Below are positions 1 to 8,722 of a stretch of DNA of 64,000 bases, piece after piece; within the stretch, counting starts at the first letter, position 1; each line of letters starts with the position of its first letter. Made by a program: the position numbers and the translations under genes. The notes beneath the pieces were generated by a model, which was not told the origin of the DNA, did not search any database, and saw only the letters and a program-made list of their open reading frames with translations. Source of the stretch: Nitrosomonas sp. (GTDB lineage: Bacteria > Pseudomonadota > Gammaproteobacteria > Burkholderiales > Nitrosomonadaceae); the NCBI GenBank assembly GCA_024282035.1, contig JAMWZR010000013.1, forward strand, positions 1-64,000. Direction: 5' to 3'.

Positions 1-121
1 TTTTATGTAACGATGAACCAAAACACTCTCTTAGGCAATCACCCCATTTTGTCCAAATTGTGATGACGGGGTACAGAAGAATGATTCGACTGGAGTTGTC
101 TCATTATGACGGACAGTTTTT

Positions 122-922
122 TCATGGGTTCGAGAAGGTCTCAACATGTGAAAGCGAGTTAAAGTTTATTGCGATTTGATTATTCTCATTCAGTTTCCTC
201 TCAAAATTGATCGGTGATAAGTATCTCAGCCCAGAATATCTGCGTGTTGGGTTGTATCAGGAGTCGATCCAGGTGAATATGGTCAGCCTTGCTTCAGTTT
301 TGTTTTCCCATGAACGCCTGTCGATCAACTCATATTCAATGGAAGCAAAAAAGCTCGCAGCCATTGCATTATCATAGGCATCACCTACACACTGCCCATG
401 GATGGATGGACGCACGCCCATTTCCTTGCATCGTTTGCCAAACTCATCGCTTGCATATTGATTTCCCTGATCGCTGTGGTGAATCACTTTGCCCGGTTTC
501 CGGGTGATTAACGCCATGTTCAATGCATTGATCACCAGGTTTGCTGTCATGGTTCCACTGAAAGACCATCCCACTACCTTACGGCTGAATACATCGATAA
601 CCACGGCCAAATACAAGAATCCTGCCCAGGTAGGAATGTAAGTCATGTCCGCAACCCATAGCTGGTTGATGCAGGTCGCTTTGAAATGACATTGCACCAG
701 ATCCGGTGCAGGGCGATCACGTTTATTCCGATGAGTCGTGATTACAAAGCTTCGCCTGCGGCTCACCCCTTTAATTCCAGCCTCATGCATCAACCTGCCT
801 ACGCGCTTGTGATTGACCCTGACTCCCCGATCGGCTAATTCAACGGTAATGCGGGGACGGCCATACGTACAATCACCCTGGAATTGGCTACGTTGAAATG
901 GGTGGCCTGGTTCAACAATCAT
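122..922 (-). pseudogene. IS3-family transposase (OrfB) remnant, inactivated
   Basis: This is an OrfB-type DDE integrase (rve fold) of the IS3 family. Recognisable blocks are CTYGRPRI, LWVADMTYIPT (first Asp), HHSDQGNQYAS (second Asp) and GDAYDNAMAASFF. Three lesions are visible. The N-terminal part before about 870 does not look like OrfB, and no OrfA lies upstream. The catalytic Glu expected in AMAESFF is Ala (GCG for GAG). The conserved Trp codon before YNPTRRYSGL is TGA at 257-259, while the same frame continues with an OrfB C-terminus (YNPTRRYSGLRYLSPINFE) to a stop at 122-124. There is also a two-residue insertion before VGDAYDNA. I see no clear terminal inverted repeats or target duplication. 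The family call is firm and the inactivity is read directly from the sequence. Confidence 0.88.
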
Positions 923-1118
923 TGACTGTTGGAGTCTATAGGATACATAACTTCCGCAGAAGCTGAGGTAAACTACTATCGGTAATTCGCCATAAATCGA
1001 ATACCATTTTGCAAGCGACCGCTAATCGAGCGTTTTGGCAGTTACTTAAGCAAATACATCCTTATAAGATTACTATCTTGTTATCTCATGTGATTGAAAC
1101 CAATGGCCATAATAGAAA

Positions 1119-1420
1119 TCATGTTTTAGCCGCAATTCCTACAGCATCAATATCTAAGATAATCTTCCCTGACAAATCATGTCCAGCTGTAATAACGGTA
1201 GTTTCCATTTCAGTCGCCTTTAGGCAAATTGTCATTAATTGACCTGGCAATCCTGAAGCAGGAGTCGGGCCAATGATGTCCCATATTTTATAGAACCAGC
1301 CATTACTTACCATATCGGCGTACTATTTTTCCCGAGTTCTGTGGTGACTCCATATCCAGCGAGAGTAATTACGTACCCGAGTCCACAAGTTGAAAATAAA
1401 AAGATGATTACGCTTTGTAA
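1119..1420 (-). pseudogene. Possible small broken gene, frameshifted
   Basis: I do not recognise this gene. On the minus strand one open frame from about 1420 encodes a hydrophobic, lipoprotein-like stretch (FLFSTCGLGYVITLAGYGV, then TTELGKNS). A second frame from about 1322 continues YADMVSNGWFYKIWDIIGP and ends after IDAVGIAAKT at 1119. A single missing base near 1320 would join them into one product of roughly 100 residues. No start codon is visible at the upstream end, so the 5' part would also be lost. Coding is judged only from protein-like composition, so this could be chance. Confidence 0.25.
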
Positions 1421-1573
1421 TCACCGGAGCAATCAATTTAACAATTGGCAGCATTGCCAAAAACCTATTGATACCATTTCACAGTCCGACAATTCGGAAT
1501 AAAACGATTTAATACCCGCTTATCCATACATTAGTGATCAATACAACAAATTATCATTGCTAGCCAATGATAA
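1405..1573. repeat. Cluster of perfect inverted repeats upstream of the receptor array
   Basis: Four short perfect inverted repeats occur within 170 bases. They are TGATTAC with a 5-base loop (1405-1423), TTGGCA with a 4-base loop (1445-1460), TCCGA with a 4-base loop (1485-1498), and a 9-bp stem TTATCATTG/CAATGATAA with a 5-base loop (1551-1573). The last ends about 70 bases before the first receptor gene. They could be operators or leader hairpins, or remains of small mobile elements. None has a following T-run as a terminator would. Confidence 0.4.
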
Positions 1574-1644
1574 ATAGGATGAAATTTCACAATAATTGGA
1601 AAAGCAAGTAAGCTCAGATCGACAGTACTACAGGCAAATTGTTT

Positions 1645-3696
1645 ATGATTTTGAGCAATGACTTGATCAAAAAACTTGGCTATGTATTGATGATGATCAC
1701 AGTCTACTGTCATGCAAATATAGCGCTTGCCAACAATATGCGTGCAAACCCTGCACTTCTGGATCTTTCAATAGAGGAACTGATGAAAGTCGAAGTCATC
1801 ACTGCCTCGCGCCGCTCTCAGAAATTATCCGAAACGCCATTCGCTGTATTTGTCATTACGCAAGATGACATCAAACGCTCTGGGGTGACGAGCATACCCG
1901 AAGCTTTGCGCATGGCTCCGGGAGTTGAAGTAGAGCGCATCGGAACTGACAAATGGGCTATCAGCATACGTGGTTTCAATGGGCGTTTTGCCAACAAGCT
2001 GCAGGTATTGATGGACGGACGCAGTGTCTATAACCCGTTATTTGCCGGAGTGCAATGGGAACAGCAGGACACCCTACTGGAAGATATCGATCGTATCGAA
2101 GTCATACGCGGCCCTAGCGCAGCATTATGGGGGGTCAACGCTGTCAATGGCGTCATCAACATCATCACCAAAAAAGCAGCAGATACTCAAGGCACGTTAC
2201 TGACCGCCGGAGGTGGCAGTTTCGAGCATGCTTTTGCCGGCGCACGCTATGGCGGAAAATTAAGTGAAAACACACCATTTCGCATTTATGCCAAGGGATT
2301 TTCCCGCGCCAACATGTCCTCTCTTGCTGGAAGCTCTGTCGATGACGCCTGGCACAGCGCCCGAGGTGGTTTTAGAGCTGATCACCAGCATGGCAACGAT
2401 CAGTTTACCATTCAAGGTGATATGTTCTACAGCTCGATTGGTGACACGCTAGACAAGACCCAATTAAGCGCACCCCTGATCCGAATGGAAGCCATTCGTG
2501 GCCACTACGAAGGCGGCAACATTCGCATGCGCTGGGACCGCACACTATCCGATCGATCCTCGATCATGCTGCAAACCTACTATGACCGGGTCGATTATCG
2601 GCAATTGACAGCAACACAATTTCGCGCCGAAAGCTTCGACATCGATTTTCAGCATCGTTTCCCTCTGCTCGATCGTCATGATATTACCTGGGGAACAAAT
2701 TATCGCTTGTACCATAATAAGGTACTCGATTCCGAACTCATCGCATTGACACCACGTCAGCAAACCAATCACCTAATCGGCGCTTATGCACGTGATGAAA
2801 TCACGTTGTTGCCGGATCAATTAAAGCTGACTTTGGGCGTGCGAGTGGATCACAACGATTTCAGCGGTCTGGAAGTACAACCCAATTCACGCTTGATGTG
2901 GACGCCAGATCAGAAAAATTCAGTTTGGGCCGCCATTTCCCGTGCCGTACGCACACCTTCGCGAGCCGAAAACGATATTCTACTGAATACACGAACACTC
3001 GATACTTTACCCGGAACCACTGCGCTATTACCTTTTCCATTGCTGGTGCAACTTGCCGGCAACACACACTTCGCATCGGAGAAACTGTTGGCCTATGAAC
3101 TGGGATATCGGCACCAGTGGTCTCCACAGGCTTCAATCGATCTGACCGGATTCTTCAATGATTATAGTCAATTGCGTGACTTATCGGCACGTGCAATCAC
3201 ACTCCAGACGGCCTTCCCCACACATTTGACCTTACCGGTGCAGATCAATAATCAGGCCAGCGGTTACACCTACGGCGTAGAAGTGTCTGCCGACTGGCGT
3301 CCTATTGAAAACTGGCGTCTACAAGGCAATTACAGTTTTATCCAGATACACACCGATTCCAATCCGTTTTTCAAACCCTTGGATCCATCAGTGGGCAGTG
3401 CTGGCAAAATCACACCACAGCATCAGGTTTCGCTGCGTTCACACTATGACTTTTCCGAGCGGCTACAACTCAACCTATGGCTCCGCTACGTCAGCAATAT
3501 CAGTTTTTACAATATCCAGGATTACGTGACGATGGATAGCAAGCTAACCTACAAACCATTCAAGAATGTCGAGTTATTTGTCGTAGGCCAAAATTTATTT
3601 AGCCAGAACCATCGCGAATTCGCTTCCGACTTTATTCCCTCCATGGCGACAAACATTCCACGAGGAGTTTATGCCGGTGCACAGTGGCGCTTTTGA
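1645..3696 (+). CDS. TonB-dependent outer-membrane receptor, paralogue 1
   Basis: This 683-residue protein has a signal peptide, a short segment LLDLSIEELMKVEVITASRR near the mature N-terminus, a plug domain (FVITQDDIKRSG, IRGFNGRFANKLQVLMDGR, RIEVIRGPSAALWG, NAVNGVINIITKKA) and a 22-strand-type barrel ending in the aromatic QWRF that suits BAM recognition. Such receptors take up scarce ligands with TonB energy, and the substrate cannot be read from sequence. ATG 1645 is preferred to a TTG two codons earlier. It is the first of four close tandem paralogues and is followed by a YfiR-like gene, which suggests that ligand binding or receptor state feeds a signalling pathway. No ECF sigma/FecR pair or N-terminal signalling (STN) domain is present. 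Confidence 0.92.
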   Translation: MILSNDLIKKLGYVLMMITVYCHANIALANNMRANPALLDLSIEELMKVEVITASRRSQKLSETPFAVFVITQDDIKRSGVTSIPEALRMAPGVEVERIGTDKWAISIRGFNGRFANKLQVLMDGRSVYNPLFAGVQWEQQDTLLEDIDRIEVIRGPSAALWGVNAVNGVINIITKKAADTQGTLLTAGGGSFEHAFAGARYGGKLSENTPFRIYAKGFSRANMSSLAGSSVDDAWHSARGGFRADHQHGNDQFTIQGDMFYSSIGDTLDKTQLSAPLIRMEAIRGHYEGGNIRMRWDRTLSDRSSIMLQTYYDRVDYRQLTATQFRAESFDIDFQHRFPLLDRHDITWGTNYRLYHNKVLDSELIALTPRQQTNHLIGAYARDEITLLPDQLKLTLGVRVDHNDFSGLEVQPNSRLMWTPDQKNSVWAAISRAVRTPSRAENDILLNTRTLDTLPGTTALLPFPLLVQLAGNTHFASEKLLAYELGYRHQWSPQASIDLTGFFNDYSQLRDLSARAITLQTAFPTHLTLPVQINNQASGYTYGVEVSADWRPIENWRLQGNYSFIQIHTDSNPFFKPLDPSVGSAGKITPQHQVSLRSHYDFSERLQLNLWLRYVSNISFYNIQDYVTMDSKLTYKPFKNVELFVVGQNLFSQNHREFASDFIPSMATNIPRGVYAGAQWRF

Positions 3697-3838
3697 AAAA
3701 ACTACATCACGAATTAATGAATAGTACACAGCAGGCTGATCGGAATAGCATATTGCAACAAGCAGGCAATACGGCTTGCCTTGGTTGCAAACACCGGCAA
3801 TGGTGTACGACCGTTCTCCACGCCCTGGGGGATCAGTC

Positions 3839-4387
3839 TTGACAGGCATCGAGAACACTTTGCGCGCGCTATTTCTCTGTCTGTATCTAGGCATCACAGG
3901 CTTGGTATCCATGCCGGCAATGGCTACCTCTGTCGCCAGCGAACAAACACTGATCGCGGCATTTCTCTTCAATTTCCTCAAGTTTACCGAATGGCCTGAA
4001 ACGAGCGTCGGTCCTGAACTAACACTGTGTACCAGCAAAAACCCTCCGTTTGAGGAATTGAATGCCATCGGCGGCCGTTCCGCGCAAGGTAAACCAGTAA
4101 AAATCAAACGACTGCAACTGGGTGACGATACTCAAGATTGTCAATTATTGTATTTGCCCCAGGAAGAAGGTGCAGAACGCATACGGGATTGGCTCAAAAC
4201 CATCCATGCCAAACCGGTTCTGGTTGTCAGCAATATCAATGGCTTTCTCGATATGGGCGGAATGCTCGTTTTAAACAATGATGGCAAGAACCTACATTTC
4301 TCGGTCAATCTGGATATGGTTCGGCAGTCATCGCTCAAACTGAGTGCGCAATTGCTGCAAATCGCTCGTGAAGTCAGAGGTCGATAA
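3839..4387 (+). CDS. YfiR-like periplasmic protein (DUF4154), copy 1
   Basis: About 182 residues from a TTG start at 3839 preceded by GGGGGA; an in-frame ATG at 3800 is the alternative. A signal peptide ends near MPAMA. The mature part begins SEQTLIAAFLFNFLKFTEWP and has the family signatures CTSKNPPFEEL, GGRSAQGKPVKIKR, DCQLLYLP and VSNINGFLDMGGM, with a Cys in each half as in YfiR. In Pseudomonas YfiR is a periplasmic repressor that binds the sensor domain of the diguanylate cyclase YfiN. The stop codon overlaps the next receptor start (TAATG), so translation is coupled. A role in controlling the CHASE8-type kinase at 13421 is inferred from domain partnership. Confidence 0.85.
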   Translation: MTGIENTLRALFLCLYLGITGLVSMPAMATSVASEQTLIAAFLFNFLKFTEWPETSVGPELTLCTSKNPPFEELNAIGGRSAQGKPVKIKRLQLGDDTQDCQLLYLPQEEGAERIRDWLKTIHAKPVLVVSNINGFLDMGGMLVLNNDGKNLHFSVNLDMVRQSSLKLSAQLLQIAREVRGR

Positions 4388-6486
4388 TGCAAAACACTAA
4401 TCGATTTCTGACACGATTGCGATACGCCAGTTATTGGGTAAAAAACAGAACTGCCTTTATTCAATTGCTGCGCACCTGTTCTATTTTATGCCTGCTTGGA
4501 GGAGTAGCCACAGCAGCAACCGCAAGTGGTATGCGCGCCAACGATACTTTGCTCGATCTGCCAATCGAAGATTTGATGAAGGTTGAAGTGACATCGGCAT
4601 CCCGTCGTGCGCAAAAGCTCAATGCTGTTTCCTCGGCGATTTTCGTCATCACGCAGGATGACATCAAACGCTCCGGAGTAACCAACATTCCCGATGCGTT
4701 GAGAATGGCGCCAGGTGTACAGGTCGACAGAATCGGGACGGATCGGTGGGCGGTCAGCATCCGGGGTTTCAATGGTCGGTTTGCCAACAAACTGCAGGTA
4801 CTCATGGATGGCCGCAGCGTGTACAACCCGATCATGTCCGGCACGATGTGGGATCAACAGGATACCTTGATCGAAGATATCGACCGTATCGAGGTGATTC
4901 GCGGACCTGCTGCCACGGTGTGGGGTATCAATTCAGTGAATGGTGTCATCAATATCATCACCAAAAAAGCGGCCGATACGCAAGGCACCCTGCTCACTGC
5001 CGGCGGCGGCAGCTTTGAACATGGATTTGTTGGTGCACGTTACGGTGGCAAAATCAATGAAGAAACGCCCTTCCGCGTTTATGCCAAGGGATTTACCCGT
5101 GACAGCACCACTTCGCTAGCCGGCAACAGCAATAACGATCAATGGCATTCCGCTCGCGGTGGATTCCGCATCGACCATAGTCGCGGTATTGATCAGTTCA
5201 CCCTGCAAGGTGATTTTTTCTCGAATTTCATCGGCGACACGATCGACCCGGAAAAACTCCGCTTGCCGTCGCTCAACCCGAATGGCATCCGAGGATCGAA
5301 TGAAGGCGGCAACGTCCGTTTTCGCTGGGATCGCACATTGTCAGATCGATCGTCGATCATGCTGCAAACATACTATGACAAGCTGAATTATCAAGCCGGT
5401 GCGATTATCGGATTTCATTCTGAAAGCTTCGACGTTGATTTTCAACATCGTCTTCCGTTATTCGACCGTCACGATGTAACCTGGGGCGCCAATTACCGCT
5501 TGTACCATACGCACATGCATGAAACAGAACTGGTTAGTCTGAACCCAGCTTCAAAAACCAATAACATATTTAGCGGTTTCATTCGCGATGAAATCACCCT
5601 GATACCGGAACGCTTGTCCCTTACCTTGGGTACCCGATTGGATCGCAACGATTTTACCGGACTGGAAATCCAGCCTAATGCCCGCCTGATGTGGACACCC
5701 GATGCGGAAAACTCAGTATGGGCAGCCGTATCACGCGCTGTGCGCACACCTAATCGTGCGGAGAATGATGCGGTGCTCAAGTCTCTGCAACTGACCAGTA
5801 TTCCGGGATTCCCAGTATTGCCTTTCCCGGTTCAGGCAACGTTTAACGGTCAATCCAATTTCCTTTCAGAGAAATTACTGGCTTATGAACTGGGTTATCG
5901 CCGCCAAGTCACGCCGCGTGCATCGATTGATATTGCCGGATTCATTAATGACTATACGCAATTGCGGGATACGAGTTTCTCAGGATTTGCGCTTGGCACT
6001 GGATTTCCCAGACATTTCGATGCCAAGGTAATCTCAAACAATGCAGCCTCTGCCCTGACTTATGGTGGCGAGGTCTCGGTCGATTGGAGACCGATTGACA
6101 ACTGGCGCCTACAAGCCAACTACAGCTTTATTCATCTGGATATAACAGCCAATCCACTCACCAAGCAATTCGATGGTTCCACTGCCGGAGCTGACAAATC
6201 CACCCCACAGCATCAGGTTTCTTTCCGTTCCAATTATGATTTCTCAGACAGATTGCAGCTCAATCTGTGGTTGCGTTATAACAGCCGCATGCCACTTTAC
6301 AACCTTCCGGACTTTGTCACGATGGATGGCAAACTGGTGTACAAGCCGTACAAAAATACCGAACTGTTCGTGGTCGGACAAAACCTCTTCAGTCAGCTTC
6401 ACCAGGAATCGGTAGGTGATTTTCTGCCATCCGTACCCGTGCTGATACCACGTGGTGTTTATGGTGGTGTGCAATGGCGCTTCTAG
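4387..6486 (+). CDS. TonB-dependent outer-membrane receptor, paralogue 2
   Basis: This is a 699-residue receptor with the same plan as paralogue 1: LLDLPIEDLMKVEVTSASRR, a plug with FVITQDDIKRSGVTNIPDAL and IRGFNGRFANKLQVLMDGR, and a barrel ending VQWRF. The N-terminus has an unusually long region before the hydrophobic signal core (ILCLLGGVATAATA). The start overlaps the preceding yfiR-like stop by one base. Differences from its paralogues concentrate in barrel stretches that should be extracellular loops, for example around residues 285-300 and 480-500. That suggests different or diverging ligands. The ligand is unknown. Confidence 0.92.
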   Translation: MQNTNRFLTRLRYASYWVKNRTAFIQLLRTCSILCLLGGVATAATASGMRANDTLLDLPIEDLMKVEVTSASRRAQKLNAVSSAIFVITQDDIKRSGVTNIPDALRMAPGVQVDRIGTDRWAVSIRGFNGRFANKLQVLMDGRSVYNPIMSGTMWDQQDTLIEDIDRIEVIRGPAATVWGINSVNGVINIITKKAADTQGTLLTAGGGSFEHGFVGARYGGKINEETPFRVYAKGFTRDSTTSLAGNSNNDQWHSARGGFRIDHSRGIDQFTLQGDFFSNFIGDTIDPEKLRLPSLNPNGIRGSNEGGNVRFRWDRTLSDRSSIMLQTYYDKLNYQAGAIIGFHSESFDVDFQHRLPLFDRHDVTWGANYRLYHTHMHETELVSLNPASKTNNIFSGFIRDEITLIPERLSLTLGTRLDRNDFTGLEIQPNARLMWTPDAENSVWAAVSRAVRTPNRAENDAVLKSLQLTSIPGFPVLPFPVQATFNGQSNFLSEKLLAYELGYRRQVTPRASIDIAGFINDYTQLRDTSFSGFALGTGFPRHFDAKVISNNAASALTYGGEVSVDWRPIDNWRLQANYSFIHLDITANPLTKQFDGSTAGADKSTPQHQVSFRSNYDFSDRLQLNLWLRYNSRMPLYNLPDFVTMDGKLVYKPYKNTELFVVGQNLFSQLHQESVGDFLPSVPVLIPRGVYGGVQWRF

Positions 6487-6515
6487 GTGCCGGCACATAT
6501 GACTTGCCTATCCGT

Positions 6516-8546
6516 ATGCGGTGGATATGGATCTTATTAATCATATTAAGTGGTGTTGTGCATTTCCCAACCTGGGTCAGTGCCGCCACACTGCGCGCGG
6601 ACAATGCGCTGCTGGACATGTCCATCGAGGAACTGATGCGGGTCGAGGTTACATCGGTATCCCGACGGTCTCAAAAACTGACCGAAGTCGCCTCCGCTGT
6701 ATTCGTCATCACACAGGATGACATTCGCCGTTCGGGTGTCACCAACATTCCCGATGCATTGCGCATGGCGCCAGGTGTTCAGGTCGAGCGTGTCAGCACC
6801 GACAAATGGGCGGTCAGCATACGTGGTTTCAATGGCTTGTATGCGAATAAACTGCAAGTGTTGATGGACGGGCGCAGTGTTTATTCTCCGATTTTTTCTG
6901 GCGTACTGTGGGAACAACAGGATACGATGATGGAGGATATCGATCGTATCGAAGTGATCCGTGGACCGGCTGCCTCGGTATGGGGATCCAATGCCGTCAA
7001 TGGCGTCATCAATATCATCACCAAGAAAGCTGCGGACACCCAAGGTACGTTACTGACTGCCGGAGGTGGAAGTTTCGAGCAGGGATTTGCCGGCGCTCGC
7101 TATGGTGCCAAGATCAATGAAGACACGCCCTTCCGTATTTATGCCAAAGGATTCAGCCGAGATCATACCCAATCCTTGACGGGCGATAGCGTCAATGACC
7201 AATGGCGTTCCGCCCGGGGTGGCTTTCGCGTCGATCATCAGCGTGGAATCGATCAATTCACTCTGCAGGGCGACGTGTTCTACATGGCCGACGGCAATAC
7301 ACTCAATAGCGCCGGACTCAGCCTGGCTCCAAATCTCAGTGCAGGGCTGCGTGGACATCAGGAAGGCGGCAATATTCGCTTTCGCTGGGACCGAACTTTC
7401 TCGGAACAATCCTCGATCATGTTGCAAAGCTACTACGACCGTGTTAGGTCGCATTTGATGCCCATCGGTGTCATTGACGCAGAAAGTTTTGATATCGATT
7501 TTCAGCATCGATTTCCCTTGTATGACCGGCATAATGTGACATGGGGAAGCAATTACCGCCTATATCACAACACCATACTTGATACGCCATTCATGCGGTT
7601 CTCGCCGCACACACGCACCAACCATCTGATCAGTGCGTTCATTCGAGACGACATCATTCTGATACCAGAGCGACTGTCGATGACCCTTGGCAGTCGTTTC
7701 GAGCATAACGATTTTAGCGGCTGGGAGATACAACCCAATGCCCGACTAATGTGGACACCGAACAGCGAACATTCATTCTGGGCGGCTATTTCCCGTGCCG
7801 TAAGAACGCCATCGCGTGGAGAAAATGACTTGACGCTCAATACTGGCGAACTCCGAGGGATTCCCGGTTTGTCCGCACTTCCATTTCCTGTGGCGTCGGT
7901 ACTGCAGACCTCGTCTCAATTCGGTTCAGAAAAATTACTTGCCTATGAAATTGGCTATCGGCATCAGCTATCTCAGCAAGCATCCATCGATATGACAGGC
8001 TTCATCAACGATTACGATCAGTTGAGGGATCTTAGTCTCGGTGCATTCACACTGACCACCGGTTTGCCTCGGCAGCTTATCGCACCGGTATTAATCAATA
8101 ACCGGGCAACTGCCTTCACTTATGGTTTTGAAACTTCAATCGACTGGAAACCCCGTCACAATTGGCGCCTGCAAGGTAGCTACAGCTTCCTGGACATGCA
8201 CATCACTTCCAACACTCTTCTGCAACGTAGCGACCCCACTACCGGTGGCGCCGACAAAATCAGTCCCCAACACCGTTTGTCATTACGATCCAATTACGAT
8301 TTTTCCGAAAAACTGCAACTGAATCTTTGGCTGCGTTATGTCGACGCCATTCCGTTCTATAACATCTCGGATTATGTGACGATGGATGCCAAGCTGTTGT
8401 ATAAACCCCTAAAAAATACAGAAATTTTCATCGTTGGACAGAACCTGTTCAGTCAAAACCACAGAGAGTTTGTCGCCGATACGATTCCTACCATTGCTGC
8501 CATGATTCCACGTGGTGTCTATGCCGGTGTGCAATGGCGCTTTTGA
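6516..8546 (+). CDS. TonB-dependent outer-membrane receptor, paralogue 3
   Basis: About 676 residues from ATG 6516, chosen because it gives a normal signal peptide (MRWIWILLIILSG, then WVSAA). The frame is open back to an ATG at 6474 inside the previous gene. The mature N-terminus reads LLDMSIEELMRVEVTSVSRR. The plug has FVITQDDIRRSGVTNIPDAL and IRGFNGLYANKLQVLMDGR, and the barrel ends VQWRF. It is closest to paralogue 4, sharing FNGLYANK and YSPIFSGVLWEQQDT, so the two probably come from the most recent duplication. Its start lies only about 30 bases after paralogue 2, so they are likely co-transcribed. Confidence 0.92.
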   Translation: MRWIWILLIILSGVVHFPTWVSAATLRADNALLDMSIEELMRVEVTSVSRRSQKLTEVASAVFVITQDDIRRSGVTNIPDALRMAPGVQVERVSTDKWAVSIRGFNGLYANKLQVLMDGRSVYSPIFSGVLWEQQDTMMEDIDRIEVIRGPAASVWGSNAVNGVINIITKKAADTQGTLLTAGGGSFEQGFAGARYGAKINEDTPFRIYAKGFSRDHTQSLTGDSVNDQWRSARGGFRVDHQRGIDQFTLQGDVFYMADGNTLNSAGLSLAPNLSAGLRGHQEGGNIRFRWDRTFSEQSSIMLQSYYDRVRSHLMPIGVIDAESFDIDFQHRFPLYDRHNVTWGSNYRLYHNTILDTPFMRFSPHTRTNHLISAFIRDDIILIPERLSMTLGSRFEHNDFSGWEIQPNARLMWTPNSEHSFWAAISRAVRTPSRGENDLTLNTGELRGIPGLSALPFPVASVLQTSSQFGSEKLLAYEIGYRHQLSQQASIDMTGFINDYDQLRDLSLGAFTLTTGLPRQLIAPVLINNRATAFTYGFETSIDWKPRHNWRLQGSYSFLDMHITSNTLLQRSDPTTGGADKISPQHRLSLRSNYDFSEKLQLNLWLRYVDAIPFYNISDYVTMDAKLLYKPLKNTEIFIVGQNLFSQNHREFVADTIPTIAAMIPRGVYAGVQWRF

Positions 8547-8722
8547 CTCACTTGATTTCCTTTGACATGAGCCCAAATAACGCACCAAAACACACTTTAA
8601 TCAATCCATTAGTCATCATCGTGACAATTTATGATTAGGTATATCTAAATCTAATTAAAAACACTTCTGTGGCTAGAAGAATTAACGCCTTATCAAACAC
8701 TAATCGTTTAAACACGAGCGCT
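8547..8722. other. Intergenic gap inside the receptor array
   Basis: These 176 AT-rich bases separate receptors 3 and 4 and form the largest gap in the array after 3839. A TTGACA lies at 8562-8567 but no good -10 sits at the right distance. An internal promoter here is possible but not demonstrated, and I see no terminator hairpin. Confidence 0.3.

Larger units (their letters stand above)
923..1644. other. Long intergenic region left of the receptor array
   Basis: About 720 bases lie between the transposase remnant and the first receptor gene. The only hints of coding are the broken minus-strand frames described separately at 1119-1420. The right half is AT-rich and carries several short perfect inverted repeats (see 1405-1573). 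It should hold the promoter and any operator of the receptor array, but I see no convincing -35/-10 pair. Confidence 0.5.

Noticed and set aside
6474..6515. Upstream ATG for receptor 3 overlapping the end of receptor 2
   Set aside because: It would place 14 extra residues before a normal signal peptide; ATG 6516 gives a standard secretion signal.
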